DNA of 64,000 nucleotides from Bifidobacterium sp. (GCF_022647885.1 NZ_JALCLM010000001.1:372001-436000); one strand, 5' to 3'. Positions 1 to 10,016 are shown, counted from the first letter of the stretch. Made by a program: numbers and translations. The notes: a model not told the origin generated them from the sequence alone.

Positions 1-141
1 GGCATCAGAGTTGTTCGCCTGCTGCTAATGCTGTTGCTAGTCTTAGCTGCCACTGCAGCGCTCTTCCAGTGGGTCTTCCCGTGGTTGGCTACCAACGTGC
101 CATATCTGCAGTTGATGTCTAATTATGTCTCAGTGGAGTAG
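1..141 (+). CDS. C-terminal end of a membrane protein, cut by window start
   Basis: Frame 1 is open from the first base to a TAG at 139-141 and gives 46 residues. They form one long hydrophobic helix (about residues 4-33, rich in Leu/Val/Ala) and a short polar tail ending NYVSVE. In actinobacteria the gene before trpG/pabA and the pknB operon is often a small membrane protein, which fits. The family cannot be named from the fragment. Confidence 0.55.
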   Translation, partial: GIRVVRLLLMLLLVLAATAALFQWVFPWLATNVPYLQLMSNYVSVE

Positions 142-263
142 CATCTCGTATCGCTTTCGTTATGACACATTGATGGCGGAAATGCGCGATAATGTGACAA
201 GAAGCTGCCGCAGTGAAAGCTGTGGCACAGTAAAGAACATCGCAATATAGTTCGGGGAGTGGC

Positions 264-911
264 ATGACGGATAGCGCGAAGATATTGGTTATCGACAACT
301 ATGATTCGTTTGTATATACCATCGTGGGTTATTTGAAAACCTTAGGGGCAACAGTCACAGTTGTGCGTAACGATGCTATTGCTAGCGATAATCCTGAGTT
401 GCTTGCTGATGTTGATGGTGTGTTAATTTCTCCTGGTCCAGGAGCTCCTGCAGATTCAGGCGTGAGTGAAGGCATGATCAGATTGTGCGCGCAAACGAAG
501 ACTCCAATGTTTGGCGTATGCCTAGGATTGCAAGCGCTTGCGGAAGTATACGGTTGCACGGTGGACCACGCTCCGACAATTATGCACGGCAAAACTAGTG
601 CGGTGGAGCATATCGATGACGAAATATTTGCTGGTATAGCAGATCCGATGATCGCTACTCGTTATCATTCGCTCGCTGTTGAGCCAGCAACGGTTTCAGA
701 TGAGCTGGTGGTGACCGCTTGGACGCAAACGGATCGAATTATTCAGGGGCTGAAACATCGAGATTTGCCGCTATACGCAGTGCAATTTCATCCTGAGTCA
801 GTAATGACCGAAGGTGGATATCGCCTTCTTGCCAATTGGCTTCTTGTGTGTGGACAAAGCAACGCTGTAGAGCTTTCTGAGGGGCTGAAACCTAAGGTTG
901 TTAAGCGTTAG
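264..911 (+). CDS. pabA: Class I glutamine amidotransferase, component II of aminodeoxychorismate/anthranilate synthase
   Basis: The 215-aa protein releases ammonia from glutamine for a chorismate-using partner in folate (PabB) or tryptophan (TrpE) synthesis. The class I triad is visible: nucleophile Cys86 in GVCLGLQA, and His176 and Glu178 in FHPES. The oxyanion strand SPGPGAP (about 56-62) and the MHGKTS segment (108-113) are typical of the PabA/TrpG family. Length is normal (about 190-215). The ATG follows a GGGGAG ribosome binding site. The neighbouring pknB operon is the usual actinobacterial context, where the gene is annotated as trpG or pabA; the sequence does not decide which partner it serves. 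It converges on pknB across a stem-loop. Confidence 0.88.
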   Translation: MTDSAKILVIDNYDSFVYTIVGYLKTLGATVTVVRNDAIASDNPELLADVDGVLISPGPGAPADSGVSEGMIRLCAQTKTPMFGVCLGLQALAEVYGCTVDHAPTIMHGKTSAVEHIDDEIFAGIADPMIATRYHSLAVEPATVSDELVVTAWTQTDRIIQGLKHRDLPLYAVQFHPESVMTEGGYRLLANWLLVCGQSNAVELSEGLKPKVVKR

Positions 912-990
912 CGTTGGCCTCGATGGTGTTCTCGTATCAGAAATCTGTTGTACTCACACCAAGAATTTCTCACACACCAAACTCTGTATC

Positions 991-1035
991 TCAGTAGAAC
1001 TATTCATGTACGTAAGGCACGAATAGTTCTACTGA
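991..1035. terminator. Stem-loop between convergent pabA and pknB
   Basis: A perfect 15-bp inverted repeat (991-1005 with 1021-1035, core CAGTAGAACTATTC) encloses a 15-nt loop in the 136-bp gap between two convergent genes. It could end transcription from both sides, although there is no long T run after either arm. Confidence 0.6.
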
Positions 1036-1047
1036 ACGAGGCAGCGG

Positions 1048-3204
1048 TCAGTCTGAATCGGTGTACAACGTCACTTCTGTGCCATTGACAGTGACTCTCG
1101 TTACCGTATCGGTATCTAGGCTGGTAGTGCTGGACCGCTTGACTGTGTAATTATGCGATTCTAGGTCGGTAGTGGCAGCGCTTTGGGTCATGCCTACAAC
1201 GCTGCTTGGGCTATACGACGATGAAGGCGCAACAGTTGTCAGTGAAACAGACGCGCTCTTGTCAACAGATGTATTTGCTGCAGGATTCTGCTGAGTAACG
1301 GTTGAAGAACCATCTTGCGAACCACTAATGGTACCGAGAGTCAGGGAAGCACTGCTCAGAGCCTTCTTCGCATCGTTAAGAGTCATACCAACCAAGCTAG
1401 GAACAGTTACCTGCTCTTTTCCTTTAGAGATATACACAGTAATAGCTGTTCCCTGTTCGACAGATGTGCCAGATCCAGGGTTCGTTCTAGTCACGGAACC
1501 GGCAGCAACAGAATCCGAATTTTCCTCGGTAGTGTTGGTATTGAAACCTTGATCGTTCAGAGTTTGTAAGGCTTCTGCCTGTGATTTACCAGCTACATCA
1601 GGAACTTTGGTCATTCCGGAGGAAATATATAGCAGCACGCTGCTGCCCTTTGCCAAGGACTGTCCTGCGGCAGGATCTGTGCGTGTTACATGGTCTTTCT
1701 CCACGGTTCCACTATCTTCGACCGATGCAGTTGAGCCTACGGTAAATCCTTCGCTTTCTAATTCTTGGCGAGCTTCATCTTGTGATTTACCAGTGACATC
1801 AGGGACTTTGACCGATTGCGGACCAGCTGAGAACCAAACGGTAACCGTCGAACCTTTTTCAACCTGATTGCCTGCCTTGGGGCTTTGTTTGGTGAAGGTG
1901 CCTTGAGGTTCCGTTGAATTGGTATCTTGCTTTTCTTGAAATACCAGTCCAGCACTTTCAATCTTCTCTTGTGCGCGGGCTGCTGACATTTGTGACGTGA
2001 TCTCAGGAACCGCAACAGTTTGTGACGAATCAGGTTGGTTGAGATACCAAATGGCACCGATTGCAGCGAGTAGGGCTACAACTCCCAGAATCGACCAGAG
2101 GATAATGGCTTTTCGACGTTTGTGTTTTTTATCCGCTGCACGTTGTTCGGTGCGTGAGGCTGTGGCAAGATTCCCGTTTTCTGGAGAGGATTGCATTCCG
2201 TTGGGATTGAAGGCTTGCGTTGCGGCAAGTGTTTCTGTCGGAGAGCTCATTGCCACAGTAGTGGCATCTTGCTCTGCATCTTTTCTCGCCTTCATATTAG
2301 ATAGGTCAGTGAGAGGGTTGAATGCGGCAGCGATTGGCGTGCCACCATTCATGAAGGTCAATACATCATTTTTGAAATCTGCAGCGGTACCGTAGCGGTT
2401 TTGGCGGTCTTTTGCCATGGCTTTCGCGCAAATCGAATCCCACATTTTTGGCAAACCTGGGATAAGTGCGCTTGGAGGAGTGGCTACTTCAGAAACATGT
2501 TGGTAAGCGATAGCTACCGCAGAATCGCCCTTAAATGGGGGACGTCCTGTAAGCATTTCGTAGAGTACACATCCGGCAGAGTACAAGTCGGAACGCATGT
2601 CTACGCTCTCGCCACGAGCTTGTTCTGGGCTTAGATATTGCGCGGTGCCTACTACGCCCTGAGATTGCGTCATAGTAGCTGCGGAATCATCTAGGGCGCG
2701 AGCAATACCGAAGTCCATGACCTTGACCATGCCCTGATCGCTAATCATGATGTTGCCTGGCTTGATATCGCGATGGATAATACCCATTCTGTGTGAGTAT
2801 TCCAGAGCGTTCAGTACGCCCAGCATCACCTGTTCAGCGTCCCGTTGACTGAGCGGACCATTCGATTTGATAATGTCGCGTAGAGTTTGACCCTTCACGT
2901 ACTCCATCACCAAATAGGGCACGCGCTCATGGTTGCCATTTTCGTCCTCGAGGGTCTCTTCGCCGGAATCGTAGATGGATACGATATTCGGATTATTGAG
3001 CTGAGCGACAGAATGAGCTTCACGGCGGAAGCGTGACAAGAAGATCTCATCGTTGGTCAGGTCCGAACGCATAATCTTAATGGCGACTGTGCGCCCCAAG
3101 CGTGCGTCCTGAGCGACATGGACTTCAGCCATACCTCCCCGTCCTATGAGTTGACCCAGCTCATAGCGCCCATTCGCCAATGATGAAGGCAACGTGCTGC
3201 TCAT
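1048..3204 (-). CDS. pknB: PASTA-domain Ser/Thr protein kinase PknB
   Basis: Membrane kinase of 718 aa that senses peptidoglycan fragments and phosphorylates division and wall-synthesis proteins. The kinase domain spans about 14-280: glycine loop GRGGMAEV, Lys43 in AIKIM, catalytic Asp146 in HRDIKPGN, Asp164 in DFG. A basic juxtamembrane stretch precedes one transmembrane helix (about 366-388). Outside the cell follow four clear PASTA repeats, each opening with a VP(D/E/S)-hydrophobic start, and a shorter fifth degenerate unit (about 660-718). It is the last gene of the operon and overlaps pknA by 4 bp. Family and context are unambiguous. Confidence 0.96.
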   Translation of the reverse strand: MSSTLPSSLANGRYELGQLIGRGGMAEVHVAQDARLGRTVAIKIMRSDLTNDEIFLSRFRREAHSVAQLNNPNIVSIYDSGEETLEDENGNHERVPYLVMEYVKGQTLRDIIKSNGPLSQRDAEQVMLGVLNALEYSHRMGIIHRDIKPGNIMISDQGMVKVMDFGIARALDDSAATMTQSQGVVGTAQYLSPEQARGESVDMRSDLYSAGCVLYEMLTGRPPFKGDSAVAIAYQHVSEVATPPSALIPGLPKMWDSICAKAMAKDRQNRYGTAADFKNDVLTFMNGGTPIAAAFNPLTDLSNMKARKDAEQDATTVAMSSPTETLAATQAFNPNGMQSSPENGNLATASRTEQRAADKKHKRRKAIILWSILGVVALLAAIGAIWYLNQPDSSQTVAVPEITSQMSAARAQEKIESAGLVFQEKQDTNSTEPQGTFTKQSPKAGNQVEKGSTVTVWFSAGPQSVKVPDVTGKSQDEARQELESEGFTVGSTASVEDSGTVEKDHVTRTDPAAGQSLAKGSSVLLYISSGMTKVPDVAGKSQAEALQTLNDQGFNTNTTEENSDSVAAGSVTRTNPGSGTSVEQGTAITVYISKGKEQVTVPSLVGMTLNDAKKALSSASLTLGTISGSQDGSSTVTQQNPAANTSVDKSASVSLTTVAPSSSYSPSSVVGMTQSAATTDLESHNYTVKRSSTTSLDTDTVTRVTVNGTEVTLYTDSD

Positions 3205-4235
3205 ATCGAATCCTCTCTGCTCAACATCTCTGATTCGGTGTTCAAGTTTTGTACAATTCTGGCGGCTGCGCCCAGATCTGCAGTCGTTAGCTTACGCGAA
3301 GACTGCCAAGCAGCTTGTAGCATATTTTGAACGGCATGTGGAGCGCTAACTACACGTCTGGGTAACCGTCGGTTTGGCTCAAGAATGAGCTCGGTGTCGT
3401 GAGTTTGCTGATCCAGCAATCTCCGTTCTATTCGAGCCAAAGTTTTTGACACCATCATGGCATCGGGCGGGCGATCTAGAGGATCTTTTGCCAACATTGA
3501 CATAATGAAAGCCGCTAACTGGACATCTACCGTATCGGGGAGCGGAGGAACTGCTTCATTGACATGTGCTGCCGCAATATCTACCGCAGTGGCACCTGTG
3601 AACGGCCTATGGCCGCATAAGCCTTCGTACGCCACTACTCCTAAAGAATATATGTCAGATTGAGGTGTAGCTTTCAAACCCTGTGCTTGTTCGGGTGAGA
3701 TGTATTGTGCCGTACCTACAACCATGCCATCTTGGGTAATTTGCCCCTGATTGGTTGAGTACGATACGCCAAAATCAGTGATCTTGACCTCTCCCGTGTC
3801 TGAGACCATAATATTCGCCGGTTTCACATCCCTATGAATAACTCCATGCGAGTGAGCTACGAAGAGTCCGCGTGCGGTTTGAATCAAAATAGGCAGTAAA
3901 TCAATGGCATCCATTGACCCGGTATCTTGGAAAATTTCTGCAAGAGACTTGCTAGGAACATATTCCATAATCAAGAATCCGATGCCGTCATGTTCATAAT
4001 ATTCAAACAAGGCCGCAATGTTGGGATGAGCTAGATTGGCGGAATTATGAGCTTCTGCGCGTAACCTACGTAGCTTTGCTTCTTCATTGGTGATATCTCC
4101 ACGAAGAGCTTTGATAGCCACAGTTCGGTTGAGCTCGATGTCGTAACCCTTCCACACCTCACCCATGCCGCCCTGTGCTAGACGTTGGTCGAGTCGATAC
4201 CTTCGATGGATGAGTTGGCCCTCGATAAGTTTCAT
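3201..4235 (-). CDS. pknA: Ser/Thr protein kinase PknA-like
   Basis: 344-aa kinase with glycine loop QGGMGEVWKG, Lys42, catalytic Asp136 in HRDVKPAN, Asp154 in DFG and the APE-like segment SPEQAQG. It phosphorylates division and cell-shape proteins in actinobacteria. Unlike mycobacterial PknA, the C-terminal 70 residues are polar and I see no transmembrane helix, so this form is probably cytosolic. It overlaps pknB at its end and pbpA at its start by 4 bp each, indicating translational coupling in one operon. Confidence 0.93.
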   Translation of the reverse strand: MKLIEGQLIHRRYRLDQRLAQGGMGEVWKGYDIELNRTVAIKALRGDITNEEAKLRRLRAEAHNSANLAHPNIAALFEYYEHDGIGFLIMEYVPSKSLAEIFQDTGSMDAIDLLPILIQTARGLFVAHSHGVIHRDVKPANIMVSDTGEVKITDFGVSYSTNQGQITQDGMVVGTAQYISPEQAQGLKATPQSDIYSLGVVAYEGLCGHRPFTGATAVDIAAAHVNEAVPPLPDTVDVQLAAFIMSMLAKDPLDRPPDAMMVSKTLARIERRLLDQQTHDTELILEPNRRLPRRVVSAPHAVQNMLQAAWQSSRKLTTADLGAAARIVQNLNTESEMLSREDSI

Positions 4236-5692
4236 TTGAGCGCCTCCTGCATGATCTTTTTCATAATTGGTCCGGCGGTGAGTACTCCCGCTGATTCCGC
4301 GTCACGCACGACCACGGCGACAGCAATTTTGGGATTATCAGCCGGTGCAAAACCAATCATCCAAGCATCTATTGAGGAATTATCACCTGTTTGTGCGGTT
4401 CCGCTCTTAGCAGCTACCGTAGCATTTGAGAGTTGCAAATCAGGGGCATCCTTCACCACCATGCTTTTCATCATGCTGGTCAATGCCTTAGCTGTATCAG
4501 AAGAGAATGCCTCAGAGTATACCGATGGGCTGGTTTGTGAGATTACACTCAAGTCACTGGAACGCACACGATCAACAATCGTTGGCTGCATTAGCTTTCC
4601 GTTATTGGCGACTGCAGCGGCAATCATAGCGTTTTGCAACGGTGTCTCAACGGTGTCACCTTGTCCGATTGAAGCGAGAGCAAGCTTGTCTGCTGTCGCT
4701 GTGTCGGGGAAGCTAGAAGCAGTGGCTTTCATAGGTACGCCAGTTGTCGACGTGCCATCCACAGTTATGGATGTGCCAAATCCGAGCTTAGTGGCCTCGT
4801 CACTAATAGCTTTATTGCCAAGAGCCACGCCAAGTTGAGCGAATGCAGTATTTGAGGAATACGCCAAGGCATCACTTAAAGAGATTTTGTTATTCGTGCC
4901 GTTTGCCGCTGTGGTGGTATTGGTAAGTTGCGTATTAGTACCCGGTAACGTATATGAGCTTCCTGCTGGGAGTTGAGTGTCTTCTTTGTACTTGCCCGAT
5001 TCAAGAGCGGCTGCTGCAACCACAACTTTGAAGGTTGATCCTGGCGGATAGTGCTCGGATGTAGCGCGGTTGAGCATGGGGTTATTGGAATCCTGCACTA
5101 GCGATGTATAGGTGGAATTCGCCTTAGTAGAATCATGCACGGCAAGCGTGTTCGGGTCATAGCTTGGCGTGCTGGCCATGGCAAGGATTCGACCACTGCT
5201 CGGCTCAATGGCTACCACAGACCCTGATTTGCTACCAAGCAAGGAGTATGCCAGCGACTGTAATTTTGGATTGATGGATGTTTCTATCGAGGCACCGCGA
5301 TTTTGATTACCAGAAATCAACGATTTGAACTTATTCCACCACAGGCTATCGGATTGCCCGCTAAGGAGTTCATTGCGTGAAGCTTCCACACCCCGATCCG
5401 CTCGTGCCGTAATGGAGTAATATCCGGTGACTGGAGCGTATACGGCACCATTGGAGTATTTTCGCTGATATTCCAGAGAATCATTAGAAGGATCGGATTC
5501 TGCTAAGACTGTACCGTCCGAAGCAAGAATGGAACCTCGAGGAATACCGAATTCGTGGTATAGAGCGCGACTGTTGCGCGAATCAGCATTAAGCGCACCA
5601 GCGCGGAAGGTCATCAATATCGTTGTAGACATACCCAAAATAACGAAGAGGACGATGACCGCGGTGAACAGCTGACGTAAAGACTTATTCAT
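4232..5692 (-). CDS. pbpA: Penicillin-binding transpeptidase PbpA (class B)
   Basis: 486-aa transpeptidase that cross-links peptidoglycan, working with the SEDS protein encoded just upstream. An N-terminal anchor helix (about 7-30) is followed by the PBP dimerisation region and a transpeptidase domain. The active-site motifs are complete: SxxK at Ser219-Lys222, SSN at 279-281, KSGT at 429-432. Length matches actinobacterial PbpA (about 490). It overlaps rodA/ftsW and pknA by 4 bp. Confidence 0.95.
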   Translation of the reverse strand: MNKSLRQLFTAVIVLFVILGMSTTILMTFRAGALNADSRNSRALYHEFGIPRGSILASDGTVLAESDPSNDSLEYQRKYSNGAVYAPVTGYYSITARADRGVEASRNELLSGQSDSLWWNKFKSLISGNQNRGASIETSINPKLQSLAYSLLGSKSGSVVAIEPSSGRILAMASTPSYDPNTLAVHDSTKANSTYTSLVQDSNNPMLNRATSEHYPPGSTFKVVVAAAALESGKYKEDTQLPAGSSYTLPGTNTQLTNTTTAANGTNNKISLSDALAYSSNTAFAQLGVALGNKAISDEATKLGFGTSITVDGTSTTGVPMKATASSFPDTATADKLALASIGQGDTVETPLQNAMIAAAVANNGKLMQPTIVDRVRSSDLSVISQTSPSVYSEAFSSDTAKALTSMMKSMVVKDAPDLQLSNATVAAKSGTAQTGDNSSIDAWMIGFAPADNPKIAVAVVVRDAESAGVLTAGPIMKKIMQEALK

Positions 5693-7188
5693 TGTGCCCC
5701 TCCTCTAGCGATGCGAGCTGGTGTTGTTGCTGAGTGTTCTTTGGCTACTGGGAATTGTGATGTATTGTCTGGGCTCTCAGATTCGGAGTTTTTGGCTGCC
5801 TGCCTGCTTTTTATCTCATGGTCGCGTAACGCTGCCAATGCCTCGTGTTGAAAAGTTTCGGAGGACACTTCGGGATCGGGTCGATTGGCTTGGTTGGAAA
5901 TAACAATTAATAGTGAAGCAAGTATAGAATTTGCCACCATACTCGAACCGCCCGCTGCCATGAATGGCATCGTCAGACCTGTTAGTGGTATGACCAGCGT
6001 GATACCACCGACAACAGTGAACACCTGAAAAGCCATAGTGAAAACCAAACCCGAGGCAAGTAGTTTGCCGAAACCGTCTTTAATTTTCATTGCAGTAATC
6101 ATTCCTGAAGCAATGAAAATAAGATACAGCATCAACACCACCAGCAAGCCAACCAGACCTAATTCCTCACCAACAGAAGAGTAAATAAAATCTGAGTTCG
6201 CCAGAGGAGTGAACCACGGATGTCCCTCGCCTAAACCTGTACCTAGCAAGCCCCCAGTTGCTAAACCGAACACGCCACGAACTAGCTGTCCTGATCCTCC
6301 AAATGCTTTGTTGTATTCAGCGTCGCTGAAAGGATGGAGCCATGCATCAACTCTGGCATTAACATGGCTGAACATCACAGTTGCAGCAACTGCGCCAATG
6401 ACAAAGAACACCGCGCCGAGAAATATCCAGCTGCGGCGGCCGGTTGCAACATACAGCATTGACACGAACATAGCGAAGAACATCAATGAAGTACCAAGGT
6501 CGTGTTGAAGAACCAACACACCCATTGAAGCTACCCAGACCACAATAATAGGTCCGAGATCGCGGATTCGAGGCAATCGCACACCGAGGAATTTGCTCCC
6601 ACCAACAGCAAGCTGGTCACGGTGATCAAAGAGATACGATGCGAAGAAGAATGCAAGGAAGAGTTTTGCGAATTCCCCCGGCTGCAGACTGTGACTACCG
6701 ATACCAATCCAGATTCGAGCGCCACCAATTTCTCTGCCGATGCCTGGCAACATTGGAGACAGCAGTAAAGCGATGCCGATAACCATGCTGACATAAGAGA
6801 AGCGTCTGAGCACACGGTAATCGCGTAAACAGACAATGAGTACACAGCTTAGAATCAAAGCCATCGCAAGCCAAACCAGCTGTCTGGTGGCTACATCTGA
6901 GGCCTTACCTAAGGCAGTATTGGCTATATCAATTCTGGCGATCAGCATGATGCCTATTGAGCTCAGTAACAGCACGCAAGGCAGTATGGTTTGACTCGCA
7001 TAGGGCTGGAAGCGCGCTGCAAGTGCCCACAACAACACAAATAACCCTGCAACCACGAGTAAGAGCACTAGGAACGAGAATGACAGATTTCCTGAAGTTC
7101 TACGCAATAACTGGAAAAATCCTATTGCACTAATACCCATAGCAAATAGTAATAATCCAATTTGTCTCAGTCTCACCCGAATGCTCAT
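5689..7188 (-). CDS. rodA: SEDS-family peptidoglycan polymerase (FtsW/RodA/SpoVE)
   Basis: 499-aa polytopic protein with about ten to twelve hydrophobic segments and a polar C-terminal tail from about residue 440. SEDS proteins polymerise lipid II with a class B PBP partner, here pbpA next door. Conserved stretches include LQHDLGTSLMFF, the extracellular loop with WLHPFSD, and SDFIYSSVGEELGLVG. The order pstP-rodA-pbpA-pknA-pknB is the actinobacterial arrangement, where the gene is called rodA or ftsW. It overlaps both neighbours by 4 bp. Confidence 0.94.
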   Translation of the reverse strand: MSIRVRLRQIGLLLFAMGISAIGFFQLLRRTSGNLSFSFLVLLLVVAGLFVLLWALAARFQPYASQTILPCVLLLSSIGIMLIARIDIANTALGKASDVATRQLVWLAMALILSCVLIVCLRDYRVLRRFSYVSMVIGIALLLSPMLPGIGREIGGARIWIGIGSHSLQPGEFAKLFLAFFFASYLFDHRDQLAVGGSKFLGVRLPRIRDLGPIIVVWVASMGVLVLQHDLGTSLMFFAMFVSMLYVATGRRSWIFLGAVFFVIGAVAATVMFSHVNARVDAWLHPFSDAEYNKAFGGSGQLVRGVFGLATGGLLGTGLGEGHPWFTPLANSDFIYSSVGEELGLVGLLVVLMLYLIFIASGMITAMKIKDGFGKLLASGLVFTMAFQVFTVVGGITLVIPLTGLTMPFMAAGGSSMVANSILASLLIVISNQANRPDPEVSSETFQHEALAALRDHEIKSRQAAKNSESESPDNTSQFPVAKEHSATTPARIARGGAQ

Positions 7189-8747
7189 GATGTCTTCTCC
7201 CCGCTTGGTGAAGCGGATCCTGAAGAAGAGGTTGAGGATGAAGCTGACGCGCTCGCTGAAGACGAAGAGTTTTCATCAGAGAGATTACTTGCCTCGCTCT
7301 TAATCAAACGAGCATGCTTACGAGCCTCCTGCAGATTCTCCACGCTGATGCCCTCACTGAGTTGTTCTCGCCATGACTTTGGTAAAGAACTTACCGTAAT
7401 GGTGGTGCGTTCGACCTCATGTGAGAGGTTGAACCCAAAGGCATTCGTGGGCACACCCTGATAGATAGTGACGACGTTATCGCTCTCGCCTAAGTAATAT
7501 TGCGTTTGGCTCCAACGGTAGGAAGCAAATACCCCAATTGCGACGACTGCTAAGACCACGCCAACGAATGAGGCAAGAATAATTTGTATCCGACGTTTAC
7601 GAGAACGGTGCTGCTGACGTTGTTCAACATGCTTGTGATGTATGGCTCTGGCGACGGCAGGATCATTGGGATCTGCACTGGCGCTGCCGTCCTTTTTGTG
7701 AACAACAGGAATTTCGCCGGTATCAGGAACCTGGCGATCCCCACGGTCTTCGCGTGTGGATGAAGGCTGTGCTGTTCTGACACCTTCTTCTTCACCTTGT
7801 TGATGTGAACGTGGTTTGCTGGAATTACCAGAAAGAGCAGCTGCTCGCTGGGCAGGCGAACCATTACCTTCTCGTAGTTTGGGAGCAGTGGTTACGGGCG
7901 TACCAACAATATCGGCTATAGGTTCGAGGCTGGCGCTTGCAGCACCGGCGATTATCGGATGTTGATGCGGGATGTCAAAGGCATTAGCGTCCAACGCCAA
8001 TGTGGCATCTGCTACCACGGCAGTCACGTTGTCAGTACTGCCAGCTTTCAAAGCCATCATTACTAGACGTTGTGCACATTCTTCCTGATCTGAAATGGAA
8101 GCTAAGGTTTCCTCTATTGTGGAGCTCTCGAGTACTCCACATAGACCATCAGAGCATAATAGCCAACGATCTGCCGGTTTTGCAGCACGAATAGAAATAT
8201 CAGGATGCGGATCGATATCGAAATCGCCGAGGACGCGCATTACTACATTGCGTTGCGGATGATTTTTAGCTTCGGCTTCACTAATTCTGCCGGTATTAAT
8301 CAGGTGCTGAACGTAACTGTGGTCTTGCGTCACGCGAATAATGTGCCCATCACGCAGCAAATATGCACGAGAATCACCTATATGTGCAAGAACCCAATAG
8401 CCGCCAACTAACGCCACACTGGTAACGGTTGTGCCCATTCCAGACAGTCTGCGTTCACGTTTTGCTTTCCCCACTATGGCATCATGAGCTGCCATAACTG
8501 AGGTTTCCATCATTTCTGCGACATTTTGCACGTCGTTATCAGTATCATCACGCTCAATATGCGCTAGAGACCGTATAGCAATAGTCGATGCGGTGTCGCC
8601 CCCTGCATGGCCTCCCATACCGTCGCAGATTGCTACTAAGCGTTCTCCTGCAAATGCAGAATCTTGATTGTTGCTGCGCACATAGCCGACATCTGAGACT
8701 GCAGTGGAATAGAGGAAGAGTGAAGGAGCTGACCGGTTATCGTTCAT
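7185..8747 (-). CDS. pstP: PP2C-type Ser/Thr phosphatase PstP
   Basis: 520-aa phosphatase that reverses phosphorylation by PknA/PknB. The PP2C domain fills about residues 10-250, with metal-binding motifs DVGYVRSNNQDS, CDGMGGHAGGD, HIGDSRAYLL, CSDGLCG and STDNVTAVV. A long polar linker leads to a transmembrane helix (about 385-408) and an extracytoplasmic tail ending in a Ser/Ala-rich low-complexity stretch (about 490-520). The tail is longer and more Ser-rich than in mycobacterial PstP. It starts 6 bp after fhaB and overlaps rodA/ftsW by 4 bp. Confidence 0.95.
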   Translation of the reverse strand: MNDNRSAPSLFLYSTAVSDVGYVRSNNQDSAFAGERLVAICDGMGGHAGGDTASTIAIRSLAHIERDDTDNDVQNVAEMMETSVMAAHDAIVGKAKRERRLSGMGTTVTSVALVGGYWVLAHIGDSRAYLLRDGHIIRVTQDHSYVQHLINTGRISEAEAKNHPQRNVVMRVLGDFDIDPHPDISIRAAKPADRWLLCSDGLCGVLESSTIEETLASISDQEECAQRLVMMALKAGSTDNVTAVVADATLALDANAFDIPHQHPIIAGAASASLEPIADIVGTPVTTAPKLREGNGSPAQRAAALSGNSSKPRSHQQGEEEGVRTAQPSSTREDRGDRQVPDTGEIPVVHKKDGSASADPNDPAVARAIHHKHVEQRQQHRSRKRRIQIILASFVGVVLAVVAIGVFASYRWSQTQYYLGESDNVVTIYQGVPTNAFGFNLSHEVERTTITVSSLPKSWREQLSEGISVENLQEARKHARLIKSEASNLSDENSSSSASASASSSTSSSGSASPSGEKTS

Positions 8748-8753
8748 GCCGCG

Positions 8754-9287
8754 TTACCTCAACTCGAAAGTGGTTGCGCCTATGCGTACAGGAACTCTCG
8801 GTTCCAAAACAGTAGGTTCGCTAATGCGCTGGCCATCTACAACTGTACCGTTGGTGCTGTGTAAATCGTGAATAACCCAGCAGCCGCGACTTGAGTCAGG
8901 GGCCACACTGGCATGGTGAGATGAGACGAATTCATCATCAAGAACCATAGTGTTTGACGCTGCGCGGCCTAATGTAATCGCCTGATGACCAAGAGGTACT
9001 GATACCCCTGCTATAGGTCCGTCAATAACAACCAACAGTGTGGGGCCGGCATCCTGTGCGGAGTGTTGTGAAGAGCTGCTACGAGGTGCCGAATCTTGCG
9101 CTGGTACCGACTGTGCAGATACCGATACTGCTTCCCGTGCCGCCTTTTCACGCCTTCTTCGCGCCCGTGAAGGGCGGGGCGAAAAGGCCGTGATTTCCTT
9201 GTGTAGTGAACGTATAGCTAGCCATACGAACAGCCACAGTAGGGCTAGAAACCCATACTTCAGGATGGCGAATGTAAGTTCCGTCAT
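8754..9287 (-). CDS. fhaB: FHA-domain membrane protein FhaB/FipA-like
   Basis: 177 aa: an N-terminal transmembrane helix (about 8-26), a basic Ser-rich linker, and a C-terminal forkhead-associated domain (about 88-177). The phosphothreonine-binding motifs are present: LGRAASN, SSHHASV and STNGTVVDG. It reads kinase output by binding phosphothreonine and in actinobacteria links it to division. It lies between fhaA and pstP in the kinase operon. Confidence 0.93.
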   Translation of the reverse strand: MTELTFAILKYGFLALLWLFVWLAIRSLHKEITAFSPRPSRARRRREKAAREAVSVSAQSVPAQDSAPRSSSSQHSAQDAGPTLLVVIDGPIAGVSVPLGHQAITLGRAASNTMVLDDEFVSSHHASVAPDSSRGCWVIHDLHSTNGTVVDGQRISEPTVLEPRVPVRIGATTFELR

Positions 9288-9314
9288 ACTCTAGACCTTA
9301 CGCCTATGCAGGAC

Positions 9315-10016
9315 CTACCCCTGCTCCTGCGATGAAGCCCAGTACAGGATACGGGTACGTCCAATGGTGACAGTGTTGCCGTCTAGCAGGGTTGCAGCTG
9401 GTACCTGATGACCTTCTACATAGGTGCCATTTGTGGAACCCAAATCGCGGGCAATCACGCCTTTATCAGTGATATCAATCTCAAGATGTCTACGAGAGAT
9501 GCCTGGATCATCAATGACAATATCGCTATTTGATCCTCTGCCTAACACTGTTTTTGGTGCTGTTAGGAGGTACTGCCTACCGTTAATTTCCAGAACGGGG
9601 CAATCTTTAGTCTCGCTTGGTGCAGTTACGGGTGCCGCATTCCCTTGCACAGACTCTGAAGTGAGATGGAAATCACCCTTGCTGAGGTTGAGATCCTCTT
9701 CAAAAATTACGACCACGGGCCCGACGAACGCATAGTGCTGGCTTTCGGCATATTTGGTGAGGTTATCAGCCAGCTCATTCGCCAGAGCTTCCGAACCCCA
9801 CTGCTCAATACGGTCGAAGTCCGGAGTGGACAGCTTGAAGCGATATTCGTTGGGTGCGACTGTGCGGTCACGACCCATAGGCATCGCCTGTGCGTCGATT
9901 TCGCGCTCAAGTGCGCTGGACAGATCGACAGGCTGAAGATCCTTTGAGCCGAACTTTGAGAATACGCCGTTTACGGCACTTTCAACGCTTTTCTCAAAAC
10001 GGTCGAGAACGCTCAT
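9315..10016 (-). CDS. fhaA: DUF3662 + FHA protein FhaA
   Basis: 233 aa from the start MSVLDRFEKSV, which I prefer because AAAGGG stands 6 nt upstream and the family begins this way; the frame is open to 10040. The N-terminal 120 residues are the FhaA/DUF3662 domain; residues about 135-230 form an FHA domain with LGRGSNSDIV, ISRRHLEI and LGSTNGTYV. The protein binds phosphorylated targets of PknB in the wall-synthesis complex. It is the first gene of the minus-strand operon. Confidence 0.93.
   Translation of the reverse strand: MSVLDRFEKSVESAVNGVFSKFGSKDLQPVDLSSALEREIDAQAMPMGRDRTVAPNEYRFKLSTPDFDRIEQWGSEALANELADNLTKYAESQHYAFVGPVVVIFEEDLNLSKGDFHLTSESVQGNAAPVTAPSETKDCPVLEINGRQYLLTAPKTVLGRGSNSDIVIDDPGISRRHLEIDITDKGVIARDLGSTNGTYVEGHQVPAATLLDGNTVTIGRTRILYWASSQEQG

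Noticed and set aside
9199-9206. Third copy of TTGTGTAG as a repeat-element end
   Set aside because: It is inside the fhaB coding region, with no matching CTACACAA end or centre nearby.
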